Positions 56,527 to 64,000 of a stretch of DNA of 64,000 bases are shown piece after piece. The notes beneath the pieces were generated by a model. The model had not been told where the DNA came from, searched no databases, and was given only the letters and a program-made list of their open reading frames with translations. Where the stretch lies: NCBI RefSeq assembly GCF_016612535.1, contig NZ_JAENXS010000001.1, positions 2,505,501-2,569,500 on the forward strand. The letters are read 5' to 3'. The DNA is from Bradyrhizobium diazoefficiens. Its GTDB lineage: Bacteria > Pseudomonadota > Alphaproteobacteria > Rhizobiales > Xanthobacteraceae. The translations under genes and the position numbers were made by a program. Every line of letters begins with the position of its first letter. Within the stretch, counting starts at the first letter, position 1.

Positions 56527-56614
56527 AGCGGCGGTGCAAGTGTGAAACAGTCTTGCAACGCCGGCGCCGTCATGCGACTGGCCTTGTGACGAATCCCACA
56601 GCCCCCGACACGCC

Positions 56615-58480
56615 ATGTCAGCTCCTTCTACCGCTCCGTTGCCTGCGCCGGCCGATGGCCGCGACGCGCTGGCGGTGCTTCATTCGGTGTTCGGCCTGCC
56701 GGGCTTTCGCGGAGCGCAGGGCGAGATCATCCGGCATGTCACCGATGGCGGCAATTGCCTGGTGCTGATGCCGACCGGTGGCGGCAAATCGATGTGCTAT
56801 CAACTGCCGTCGCTGCTGCGCGAAGGCTGCGGCATCGTGGTGTCGCCGCTGATCGCGCTGATGCGCGACCAGGTCGCCGGCCTCATCGAAGCCGGCGTCA
56901 ATGCCGCCGCGCTGAACTCGTCGCTGACGATGCAGGAGGCCTCCGACATCGAGCGCCGCCTGATCGCGGGCGATCTCGACCTGCTCTATGTGGCACCCGA
57001 GCGACTGGTGACGCCGCGCTGCTTGTCGATGCTGGCGCAGGCCAAGGTGGCGCTGTTTGCGATCGACGAGGCGCATTGCGTCTCACAATGGGGCCATGAC
57101 TTCCGGCCCGAATATGTTGGCCTCTCCATCATCGCCGAGCGCTTTCCCGACGTGCCCCGCATCGCGCTGACCGCGACCGCCGACGAATTGACGCGCAGGG
57201 AGATCGTCGAACGCCTGAAGCTTGACGGTTCCCCGCAATTCGTCTCGAGCTTCGACCGTCCCAACATCCGTTACGAGATCGTCGACAAGCGCAATGCCGT
57301 GTCGCAGCTCAAGGAGTTCATCCGTGAGCGTCACGCAGGCGACGCCGGCGTAGTTTATTGCCTGTCCCGCAATCGCGTCGAGGATGTCGCCGCCGCGCTT
57401 GCCGATGCCGGCATTGCGGCGCTACCCTATCATGCCGGGCTCGACGGCGGTGTGCGCTCGCGCAACCAGGACCGCTTCCTCAACGAGGACGGTATCGTGA
57501 TCGTCGCAACCATTGCCTTCGGCATGGGCATCGACAAGCCCGACGTGCGCTTCGTCGCCCATCTCGACCTGCCCAAGAGCATCGAGGCCTATTACCAGGA
57601 GACCGGGCGTGCAGGGCGCGACGGCAAGCCGTCGGCGGCCTGGATGGCGTATGGCCTCTCCGACATCGTGCAGCAGCGCCGCATGATCGACGAATCCAGT
57701 GGTTCCGACGACTTCAAGCGGGTGTCGATCCGGAAGCTCGATGCACTGGTCGGCCTCGCCGAGACCGCGCAATGCCGGCGCAAGCGGCTGCTCGGCTATT
57801 TCGGCGAGATATCGCATGGCGAGAGTTGCGGCAATTGCGACAATTGCCTGACGCCGCCGAAAATGCGCGAAGGCAAGGCGCTGGCGCAAAAGCTGCTCTC
57901 ATGCGCCTATCGCACTGGCCAGCGTTTCGGCGCGATGCATCTGATCGACGTGCTGATCGGGCGCCTGACCGAGAAAGTGACGCAGTTCGGCCATGACAAG
58001 CTGTCGGTGTTCGGCATCGGGCGCGAGCTCAACGAAAAGCAGTGGCGCACGGTGCTGCGGCAGCTGGTTGCGATGGGGCATTTGCAGAGCGACAGCGAGG
58101 CCTTTGGTGCGCTGAGGCTGACGGAGACCGCGCGCGGCGTGCTGCGCGGTGAGACCGAGGTGTGGTTGCGCGAGGAGGCGCCCGGCACCCGCGTCCGGTC
58201 AAGCCGGGCCAAGTCCCGCCGCGGCGACCTTGCGCCGGCGGCCGGCGCACCGCAGGGCGATGTCGATCCCGAGTTGCGCGCGAGACTGCGCTCCTGGCGC
58301 TCGGATATCGCGCGCGAACGCGGCGTCCCGGCCTATGTCGTGCTCCACGATGCCACCATCGATGGCATCGTCCGGGCCTGGCCGACCACGCTTGATGAGT
58401 TGCGCAACGTCCCGGGCATCGGCGACAAGAAGCTCGAGCATTACGGCGACGAGCTCCTGCAGATCGTGCGGACGCGGTAG
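56615..58480 (+). CDS. recQ: ATP-dependent DNA helicase RecQ
   Basis: A 621-residue 3'-5' helicase. Walker [16 protein letters not shown]; Walker B and motif [22 protein letters not shown]; motif [17 protein letters not shown]; motif [21 protein letters not shown]. The RQC zinc site is [20 protein letters not shown] with NCDNCL. The winged-helix region follows, then a linker rich in Arg/Ala ([17 protein letters not shown]). A C-terminal HRDC domain ([40 protein letters not shown]) completes it. Acts in recombination and replication-fork repair. It is full length and single in context. Confidence 0.97.
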   Translation: MSAPSTAPLPAPADGRDALAVLHSVFGLPGFRGAQGEIIRHVTDGGNCLVLMPTGGGKSMCYQLPSLLREGCGIVVSPLIALMRDQVAGLIEAGVNAAALNSSLTMQEASDIERRLIAGDLDLLYVAPERLVTPRCLSMLAQAKVALFAIDEAHCVSQWGHDFRPEYVGLSIIAERFPDVPRIALTATADELTRREIVERLKLDGSPQFVSSFDRPNIRYEIVDKRNAVSQLKEFIRERHAGDAGVVYCLSRNRVEDVAAALADAGIAALPYHAGLDGGVRSRNQDRFLNEDGIVIVATIAFGMGIDKPDVRFVAHLDLPKSIEAYYQETGRAGRDGKPSAAWMAYGLSDIVQQRRMIDESSGSDDFKRVSIRKLDALVGLAETAQCRRKRLLGYFGEISHGESCGNCDNCLTPPKMREGKALAQKLLSCAYRTGQRFGAMHLIDVLIGRLTEKVTQFGHDKLSVFGIGRELNEKQWRTVLRQLVAMGHLQSDSEAFGALRLTETARGVLRGETEVWLREEAPGTRVRSSRAKSRRGDLAPAAGAPQGDVDPELRARLRSWRSDIARERGVPAYVVLHDATIDGIVRAWPTTLDELRNVPGIGDKKLEHYGDELLQIVRTR

Positions 58481-58492
58481 AGTACGACGACC

Positions 58493-58578
58493 GTAGCCCG
58501 GATGGAGCGTAGCGAAATCCGGGGCAGTTTTTCCGTACCGCGCGAGTCCCGGCTTACGCTTCGCTCCATCCGGGCTAC
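58493..58578. repeat. Palindromic repeat (GTAGCCCGGATGGAGC...GCTCCATCCGGGCTAC)
   Basis: The arms GTAGCCCGGATGGAGCGTAG and CGCTCCATCCGGGCTAC are near-perfect complements enclosing about 50 bases. This is a well-known type of dispersed intergenic repeat in proteobacteria. It lies between the convergent recQ and acdS genes and probably terminates both transcripts. Confidence 0.8.
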
Positions 58579-58583
58579 AGACG

Positions 58584-59597
58584 TCAGCCGTTCCGGAACG
58601 CATACCCATAGCCGTTGAGCGCCGGCGCGCCGCCGAGATGGGCGTAGAGGATCTTCGCGCCCTTCTCGAAATGGCCCTTCTGGGTCAAGTCGATCAGGCC
58701 CTGCATCGATTTGCCTTCATAGACGGGGTCGGTGATCATCGCCTCGAGCCGCGCGGTGAGGCGAATCGCCTCCTTGGTCTCCTCCGACGGCACGCCATAG
58801 GCGGGACAAGCGTAGTCCTCGATCAGCACGACGTCGTCGGCGACGAGCTCCTTGCCGAGCTCGACGAGCTTTGCGGTGTTCTGCGCGATCGAGAGCACCT
58901 GCGCTTTCGTCTGCGCCGGCGTGAACGACGCATCGATGCCGATCACTTTTCGCGCACGGCCATCCGCCGCGAAGCCGACCAGCATGCCGGCGTGGGTCGA
59001 GCCTGTGACGGTGCAGACGATGATGTAGTCGAACTTGAAGCCGAGCTCTGCTTCCTGCTTGCGCACCTCCTCGGCGAACCCGACATAGCCGAGCCCGCCA
59101 TATTTGTGCACGGAGGCGCCGGCGGGAATAGCGTAAGGCTTGCCGCCGGCAGCCTTCACTTCCTCGATCGCCTGCTCCCAGCTTTTGCGGATGCCGATGT
59201 CGAAGCCGTCGTCGACCAGGCGCACATCGGCGCCCATGATGCGCGAGAGCATGATGTTGCCGACGCGATCATAAACCGCGTCCTCATGCGGCACCCAGGC
59301 TTCCTGCACCAGGCGGCACTTCATGCCGATCTTGGCGGCGACCGCCGCGATCATACGGGTGTGGTTCGACTGCACGCCGCCGATCGAGACCAACGTGTCG
59401 GCGTTCGAGGCGATCGCGTCGGGAATGATGTATTCGAGCTTGCGCAACTTGTTGCCGCCATAGGCGAGACCGGAATTGCAGTCCTCGCGCTTGGCGTAGA
59501 TCTCGACATTGCCGCCGAGATGCTTCGACAGCCGCTCGAGCTTCTCGATGGGGGTGGGGCCGAAGGTCAGCGGGTAGCGCGCGAATTTTTCGAGCAT
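58584..59597 (-). CDS. acdS: 1-Aminocyclopropane-1-carboxylate deaminase
   Basis: A 337-residue PLP enzyme that degrades the plant ethylene precursor ACC to ammonia and 2-oxobutanoate. The residues that distinguish true ACC deaminase from D-cysteine desulfhydrase are present: Glu294 in PVYEGKSM and Leu321 in [11 protein letters not shown]. The PLP lysine is Lys50 in [13 protein letters not shown], and [15 protein letters not shown] holds the Ser. It lets root-associated bacteria lower host ethylene. The divergent Lrp-type gene is the usual AcdR partner. Confidence 0.94.
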   Translation of the reverse strand: MLEKFARYPLTFGPTPIEKLERLSKHLGGNVEIYAKREDCNSGLAYGGNKLRKLEYIIPDAIASNADTLVSIGGVQSNHTRMIAAVAAKIGMKCRLVQEAWVPHEDAVYDRVGNIMLSRIMGADVRLVDDGFDIGIRKSWEQAIEEVKAAGGKPYAIPAGASVHKYGGLGYVGFAEEVRKQEAELGFKFDYIIVCTVTGSTHAGMLVGFAADGRARKVIGIDASFTPAQTKAQVLSIAQNTAKLVELGKELVADDVVLIEDYACPAYGVPSEETKEAIRLTARLEAMITDPVYEGKSMQGLIDLTQKGHFEKGAKILYAHLGGAPALNGYGYAFRNG

Positions 59598-59759
59598 CGT
59601 CAGGTCATCCGATTGGCGTTGGTGTCTGGGAGGTGATTAGCATCGCGCCGCAAAAAGGTGCTCTCGAATATTGCCCTCATATTGCAGTTGATCTTGCGGC
59701 ATTGGCGACCGTGGCTAATATTTATTCCAAAACATTTGATAATTTCGGAAGGTTCTTCC
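59598..59759. promoter_or_regulatory. Divergent acdS/acdR control region
   Basis: 162 bases between the divergent starts. It holds AT-rich blocks (GAATATTGCCCTCATATTGC, CTAATATTTATTCCAAAACA, TTTGATAATTTC) of the kind that Lrp-type proteins bind. No sigma-54 site (TGGCAC-N5-TTGC) was found, so NifA-type control seen in some rhizobia is not supported here. Confidence 0.45.
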
Positions 59760-60224
59760 ATGTCAGCCCGGCTCGATCGTATCGACCTCAAGATGTTGAG
59801 ATTGCTGCAGAATAACGGTCGGCTCAGCAATGCCGAGCTGGCCGAAACCGTCGCGATCAGCCCTGCCACCTGCCATCGCCGCACCCAGCGCCTGTTCGAG
59901 GCCGGCTTTATCACCGCCGTCCGCGCCATGGTGGCGCCGAAGAAGGTGGCCAAGGGCACGCTGGTGATGGTCGGCGTCGTGCTCGACCGCTCGACGCCGG
60001 AAAGCTTTGCCACCTTCGAGCAGGCGATCGCCAGGCTGACATTCGTGCTCGACTGCCACCTCGTCGCCGGCGACTTCGACTACTTCCTGAAAATCCGCGT
60101 CGGCGATATGGAGGATTTCAACCGCATCCACGGCGAGCAGCTCATCGCGCTGCCCGGCGTGCGCCAGACCCGCACCTTCTTCGTGATGAAGGAAGTCGTC
60201 GACAACGCGCCGCTGGAGTTTTGA
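59760..60224 (+). CDS. acdR: Lrp-family regulator of acdS
   Basis: The start is ATG 59760 (MSARLDRIDLKMLRLLQNNG), with GGAAGG upstream; the frame is open to 59658, but that part is AT-rich intergenic DNA. The 154-residue protein has an N-terminal helix-turn-helix (LSNAELAETVAISPATCHRR) and a RAM domain (DCHLVAGDFDYFLKIRVGDM). Divergence from acdS is the classic arrangement, in which AcdR acts as an ACC- or leucine-responsive switch. It converges on the MHS transporter gene with only nine bases between stops. Confidence 0.9.
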   Translation: MSARLDRIDLKMLRLLQNNGRLSNAELAETVAISPATCHRRTQRLFEAGFITAVRAMVAPKKVAKGTLVMVGVVLDRSTPESFATFEQAIARLTFVLDCHLVAGDFDYFLKIRVGDMEDFNRIHGEQLIALPGVRQTRTFFVMKEVVDNAPLEF

Positions 60225-60233
60225 GCGGAAGCG

Positions 60234-61544
60234 TCAGGAGACTTGCTCGGCGACACGCTCCATGGCTGGCTCGCGCGATGTCGGGCCGTCATCCGGCCGC
60301 ATTGCGATCACCGAGATCAGCCCGAGGCCGACGCCGATCATGACGTAGAAGATCGGCGCAAGGGGCGAGCCCGTGAGCGTGATCAGCCAGGTCACGAAGA
60401 ACTGGGCGAAGCCGCCGAAGACCAGCACCGCGACGTTGTTGACGATCGCGAGTGCGGTCGAGCGGACCCGGATCGGGAACAGCTCGACCAGCGTGGTGCA
60501 ATAGACGCCGAGGAAAAAGGCGCTGAAGAATCCGATCACGATCTGGGCGACCAGAAGCTTTGCGATCGATGGCCCCGAGATCACCCAGGCATAGAGCGGA
60601 TAGAGCGACACCAGGTAGCCGGTGAGCGAGACCAGCAGCAGTGGCTTGCGTGGATAGCGATCGGAGATGGCGCCGGCGATGGGAACAATGATGACCATCA
60701 CGATTGCTGCGACCATCTGCACCAGAAAACTCTGCATCAGCGGTAGCTTCAGCACCTCCTTCGCATACGTCACGGTGTAGCCGAAGGTGACGTAGAACGA
60801 GACAGCGCTGGCGACCACCATGCCCATGCCGATCAGGAAATTGCGGCCGGGGTCTTTCAACGCGGCGAGAAAACGCTCCTTGTGTGCCGTCGCCATGTGG
60901 CGCTGGAACATTTCGGGCTCGATCACCCTGGCGCGCATGTAGAGCAGGATCGGGACGATCACGAGACCAACGAAAAAGGGAATGCGCCAAGCGCCGGCGG
61001 CGAGCTGTTCCTTGGTGAACGTCAGTGTTAGCGCGGCGCCCAGCACCGCGCCGAGCACGTTGGCCATGAGCTGGCCGGCAATCTGCCACGAGCCGTAGAA
61101 GCCCGTGCGGCCGGGAGGCGCGGCTTCGATCAGATAGGCAGTCGAGGTACCGAATTCGCCGCCGACGGAGAAGCCTTGCAACAGGCGCGCAAGTAGCACG
61201 ATCAGCGGCGCAGCAATGCCGGCTGTGGCATAAGTCGGCGTCAGGGCGAGCAACGCAACCGACGCTGCCATGATACCCATGCCGAGCGTCATCGCGGCTT
61301 TACGTCCCTTGCGGTCGCCGAAATAGCCGAGCACGAGTCCGCCGACCGGCCGCATGAAAAAGCCGGAGCCGAACAGCGCCGTGGTCAACAGCAGCGCGTT
61401 GATCTCGCTGCCCGGGATTTTTGGATCGACCGGGAAGAACAGGTTCTTGATGACCGGGGTCATCAGCGCGAATACCGTGAAGTCATACCACTCCATCGCG
61501 TTGCCGGCGATTGCTGCCACGATGGCTTTCCTGTTCGTCTGCAT
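60234..61544 (-). CDS. MFS transporter, metabolite:H+ symporter (MHS) family
   Basis: A 436-residue transporter from ATG 61544 (MQTNRKAIVAAIAGNAMEWY); an upstream ATG at 61706 lies within the next gene. The MHS signature GNAMEWYDFTVFALM is present, with the loop motif LGYFGDRKGRKAAMTLG and LLQGFSVGGEFGTSTAYLIE. Family members import compatible solutes or organic acids such as proline/betaine, citrate, 2-oxoglutarate or shikimate; the substrate here is unknown. It is 19 bases downstream of the flavoprotein monooxygenase, suggesting that it imports that enzyme's substrate. Confidence 0.88.
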   Translation of the reverse strand: MQTNRKAIVAAIAGNAMEWYDFTVFALMTPVIKNLFFPVDPKIPGSEINALLLTTALFGSGFFMRPVGGLVLGYFGDRKGRKAAMTLGMGIMAASVALLALTPTYATAGIAAPLIVLLARLLQGFSVGGEFGTSTAYLIEAAPPGRTGFYGSWQIAGQLMANVLGAVLGAALTLTFTKEQLAAGAWRIPFFVGLVIVPILLYMRARVIEPEMFQRHMATAHKERFLAALKDPGRNFLIGMGMVVASAVSFYVTFGYTVTYAKEVLKLPLMQSFLVQMVAAIVMVIIVPIAGAISDRYPRKPLLLVSLTGYLVSLYPLYAWVISGPSIAKLLVAQIVIGFFSAFFLGVYCTTLVELFPIRVRSTALAIVNNVAVLVFGGFAQFFVTWLITLTGSPLAPIFYVMIGVGLGLISVIAMRPDDGPTSREPAMERVAEQVS

Positions 61545-61563
61545 CTGCGCTGGCCTGTCCGGT

Positions 61564-63030
61564 TTAAGCCTCTTCGGCGGGTTGATGGGTGGCGTCGGCA
61601 TCGCGCCATTCGTCGCCGACGATTTCGGGCGTGGCGAAGGCCTTGAGATTGGCGAAGTGAATCTCGCGATCTTCCACGAAGAGGCGGCGGACGATGCCGC
61701 GCGCAAGCCGGTCGGCGCCCTCGCTGATCGCGGGAATGTCGCCGGAGAGTTTTCCGTGGCTCAGCGTCGCTGGATAGTTGAAGCAGTGCAGTTGCGACAG
61801 CATCGGGCAGGCGCCCGGCACCTTCTCCATGAACTGGAAGCTGTCGCCGAGGTCGGGCGAATGCTCCAGCTCGGCATTGTCCATTCCCGCGGGCGTCGGG
61901 AAGCGGTCGCGCCAGAAGCGGATATGCGGCGCAAACTCCGCAAGCTCCTTACGCTGGGCGAGGTCGACGATGAAGCCGGTGCCGAAGATAACGAAGTCGG
62001 TGGCATAGCGGCCCTTCGGCGTCGTCACGACGAGATGGTCGCCTGCAACGGTAAGATCTTCGATCGGGCTTGCTAGATGGAAATGCGCGTGCGGATGGGC
62101 GGAGACGCGCAGCACGCTCTGACGCGGCGGCGGCGTCTGCGCCTTCAGCGTGTAATCTAGGAATCGCCACTTCCAGTCGTCGGCGAGGCCGGCGAAGCCG
62201 TGCACGACGCCCTGACTGCCGATGCCGGTGAACTTGTTGATGCGCGGGATGTCCGCGCGGCGGATGAAGAGGTCCGTTCGCGCCGCGCCCGCTTCCAGCG
62301 CCACGGCGGCATTGTCCATTGCGGATGCGCCTGCTCCGACGACGGCAACGCGTTTGCCGCGCAGGCTTTCGAAGTCGATCGGGTCGGAGGAATGCGCCCA
62401 GAAGCGCCGGTCGATCCCATCGGCGAGCGGCGGCACGTAAGCGCTGCCGAGGCCATCGCGCCCCGTTGCCAGCACGACATGACGCGCCAAAATTTTTCGC
62501 GACTGACCTGCTTCGCTGATGTCGAGCGCGAACAGCTGGTCGTCGTGGGCATGAATGCGCTCGACCGAGACGCCGTTGCGGACCGGCAGGTTGAGCACCT
62601 TCCGGTACCAGACGAGGTAATCCATCCACATCGTGCGCGGCGCGCGATCAAGCGCCTGCCAGGCTTCTCCGCCATATTGCGCTTCATAGAAGGCGCGGAA
62701 GGTCAGCGCCGGCATGCCCATCGCAGGCCCGGTCAGCTCCTTCGGCGAGCGCAGTGTTCGCATCCGGGCAAACGTCGCCCACGGGCCTTCCTCTCCGGCG
62801 CGCGCGCGATCGAGCAGAAGATGGTTGTCGACGCCGAGGCGCTTCAGCATCGCGGAGGCGACCAGGCCGGCCATGCCGGCACCGACGATGACGACGTCGA
62901 CGACGTTCGCGCCATCCACGACGCGGCGCGGCACCCACGACTTGGCCGGCAATTCAAGCCAGGCGAGATCCTGTTTCAGGCGCTCCTCGAGTGCGACGAG
63001 GCCGGTGGCGTTCGGCGTGCTGGTGGTCAT
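61564..63030 (-). CDS. Flavin-containing monooxygenase-like NAD(P)/FAD oxidoreductase
   Basis: A 488-residue protein from ATG 63030. Two dinucleotide-binding motifs are visible: VVIVGAGMAGLVASAMLKRL (FAD, about residues 40-60) and VAVVGAGASAMDNAAVALEA (NADPH, about 200). Between them is the ATG-type motif HVVLATGRDGLGSAYVPP, and later IFGTGFIVDL. The enzyme probably oxygenates a small organic substrate. It is coupled to the upstream LysR gene by an ATGA overlap and followed by the MHS transporter, so the three look like a regulated uptake-and-oxidation module. Confidence 0.83.
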   Translation of the reverse strand: MTTSTPNATGLVALEERLKQDLAWLELPAKSWVPRRVVDGANVVDVVIVGAGMAGLVASAMLKRLGVDNHLLLDRARAGEEGPWATFARMRTLRSPKELTGPAMGMPALTFRAFYEAQYGGEAWQALDRAPRTMWMDYLVWYRKVLNLPVRNGVSVERIHAHDDQLFALDISEAGQSRKILARHVVLATGRDGLGSAYVPPLADGIDRRFWAHSSDPIDFESLRGKRVAVVGAGASAMDNAAVALEAGAARTDLFIRRADIPRINKFTGIGSQGVVHGFAGLADDWKWRFLDYTLKAQTPPPRQSVLRVSAHPHAHFHLASPIEDLTVAGDHLVVTTPKGRYATDFVIFGTGFIVDLAQRKELAEFAPHIRFWRDRFPTPAGMDNAELEHSPDLGDSFQFMEKVPGACPMLSQLHCFNYPATLSHGKLSGDIPAISEGADRLARGIVRRLFVEDREIHFANLKAFATPEIVGDEWRDADATHQPAEEA

Positions 63031-64000
63031 GAGTTTGCTTTCTCGAACGCGTCGGTTTCGCCGTCGATCTCGAGCGACGCTGCCGCACCGCTGTGCAGCC
63101 TGGCGCCGGGCATCAGCGCGACGGCCGCGCGCAGCGCAGCGTTGAGCGCCGCGACCGTCGGCGTCAGCTCGCGGCCGGTCGGCGAGAGCGCGGCGAACAG
63201 GAAGGGAATGGAGACGTCGAGGCGGCGGGTGACGACGCCTTCGACGGGAAGGCTGGAAGTCAGGACCGGTTCGACGACGGCGATGCCGAGCGATTGCTTG
63301 GCCATCGCAATCGCGGTCATCGAGGAATTGGTGTCGATCACCTCGGCCGGCACTACGCTTTCGCGTTCCAGCGCTTCTTCCACGCGGCGGCGAAGCCGGT
63401 AGGGGTTGGCCATGGTCAGCAACCGGCCGCCGTTGAGATCCTTGAGCCGGATCACCTTCTTCTTCGCGAGCGGATGATCCATGGCGAGGCACGCCACGCA
63501 CGGCACCTCGCACACCCATTGCACATCGAGGCCGGGATGTTGGACAGGAAGACTCGCGAGCCCGAAGTCCACGGATTGCGACAGCACCGATTGCACGACG
63601 TTCTCGGCCGAGAGCGCCTGCACATGCACCTGGCTCGGCAGCAGCTCGCGCTCCAGCGCCGCAAGCGCCGCCGGAACGAAGCCCGCAGCCAGCGCCGGGA
63701 TCGCAGCGAGACTGAGCACCGGGAGCGCGCCCGCGCCGATCGCATTGGCGCGCTGGCGGATATGCCTCAGGCCCATCAGAAGCCGCTCGACCTCGGCGTG
63801 GAACAGAACGCCCTTCGGCGTAGGGCTGATACGCGGGCCGTTCCTGGAGAACAGGAGATAGCCGACGTCGGCCTCCAGATCCTGGATCTGGCGAGTGACC
63901 ACCGGCTGCGACCGGCCGAGCAGCCGCGCCGCACCGGTGATGCTGCCGGCCGACATCACGGCCGCGAAGGCCTCGAGCAGGCGGATATCGATGACGTCAT
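63027..64000 (-). CDS. LysR-family regulator, N-terminus beyond the window
   Basis: The frame runs to the right edge (…DVIDIRLLEAFAAV at 63998-63957), so the start codon lies just outside. About 324 residues are visible. The helix-turn-helix is MSAGSITGAARLLGRSQPVV followed by TRQIQDLEADVGYLLFSRNG. The rest is the usual two-lobe effector domain (VDFGLASLPVQHPGLDVQW, SLGIAVVEPVLTSSLPVEG). It is cotranscribed with the monooxygenase through a four-base overlap, rather than divergent as is usual for LysR genes. Confidence 0.9.
   Translation of the reverse strand, partial: DVIDIRLLEAFAAVMSAGSITGAARLLGRSQPVVTRQIQDLEADVGYLLFSRNGPRISPTPKGVLFHAEVERLLMGLRHIRQRANAIGAGALPVLSLAAIPALAAGFVPAALAALERELLPSQVHVQALSAENVVQSVLSQSVDFGLASLPVQHPGLDVQWVCEVPCVACLAMDHPLAKKKVIRLKDLNGGRLLTMANPYRLRRRVEEALERESVVPAEVIDTNSSMTAIAMAKQSLGIAVVEPVLTSSLPVEGVVTRRLDVSIPFLFAALSPTGRELTPTVAALNAALRAAVALMPGARLHSGAAASLEIDGETDAFEKANS

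Noticed and set aside
59598..59759. Sigma-54/NifA promoter for acdS
   Set aside because: No TGGCAC-N5-TTGC element on either strand; the divergent Lrp-type regulator is the better candidate.

Overview
The window looks like a chromosomal segment of a Bradyrhizobium-type alphaproteobacterium (Nitrobacteraceae). The basis is the high GC content, GGAGG-type ribosome sites with many GTG starts, Rhizobiales-type palindromic intergenic repeats, GGAAC-N16-CGTT (EcfG-type) promoters, a form II CO dehydrogenase-like coxSLM set, acdS with a divergent Lrp regulator, and otsBA. This is inferred from content; no database search was possible. No phage, plasmid, CRISPR array or symbiosis genes are visible. 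One IS element and one tRNA-Ser are present.

Layout. 1-6 kb: envelope genes (secreted fragment, LysM protein, LTXXQ/Spy-like protein) and a large repeat protein with an RTX-like C-terminus. 6.2-6.9 kb: a VapBC-type toxin-antitoxin pair. 7-17 kb: a membrane adenylate cyclase, an AsmA protein, a Crp-family regulator and an RND efflux pump with its adaptor. 17-19.4 kb: an OmpA-domain protein and a caspase-fold TPR protein lacking both catalytic residues. 19.7-22.1 kb: an AHL-lactonase-like enzyme, a C45 Ntn-type hydrolase, and a decayed copy of the lactonase 3' end. 22-30.5 kb: the homogentisate/tyrosine degradation locus (MarR regulator, flavin monooxygenase, DUF2783, MBL protein, hmgA, fahA, DUF1272, Lrp regulator, hppD). 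30.7-32.2 kb: an IS4-family element inserted in a palindromic repeat. 32.2-37.3 kb: a CaiB-type gene and coxSLM, separated by a strong terminator. 37.6-42 kb: two tandem chemoreceptor genes sharing a block that appears identical. 42-46.6 kb: DUF3175 gene, MFS transporter, otsB and otsA, with EcfG-like promoters. 47.2-51 kb: tRNA-Ser(GGA) and a large AIDA-repeat protein. 51.5-58.5 kb: an amidase with a histone-like tail, metY-metA behind a structured leader, a polysaccharide deacetylase, and recQ. 58.6-64 kb: acdS/acdR, an MHS-family transporter, a flavoprotein monooxygenase and a LysR regulator running off the right edge.

How genes work together. HppD, HmgA and FahA give 4-hydroxyphenylpyruvate to homogentisate to maleylacetoacetate, and fumarylacetoacetate to fumarate plus acetoacetate; the isomerase step has no gene here. 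The flavin monooxygenase at the head of the MarR-controlled set may feed homogentisate from another aromatic acid. OtsA and OtsB make trehalose. Promoter motifs tie both of them, a transporter and a small basic DUF3175 protein to the general stress response. MetA plus MetY form a direct sulfhydrylation route to homocysteine.

Most interesting points: back-to-back perfect EcfG-type promoters at 42447-42501 linking DUF3175 to trehalose synthesis; the doubly inactivated caspase-like protein; the structured metY leader; the lysine-rich tail on an amidase; gene conversion between the two chemoreceptors; and the lactonase relic.
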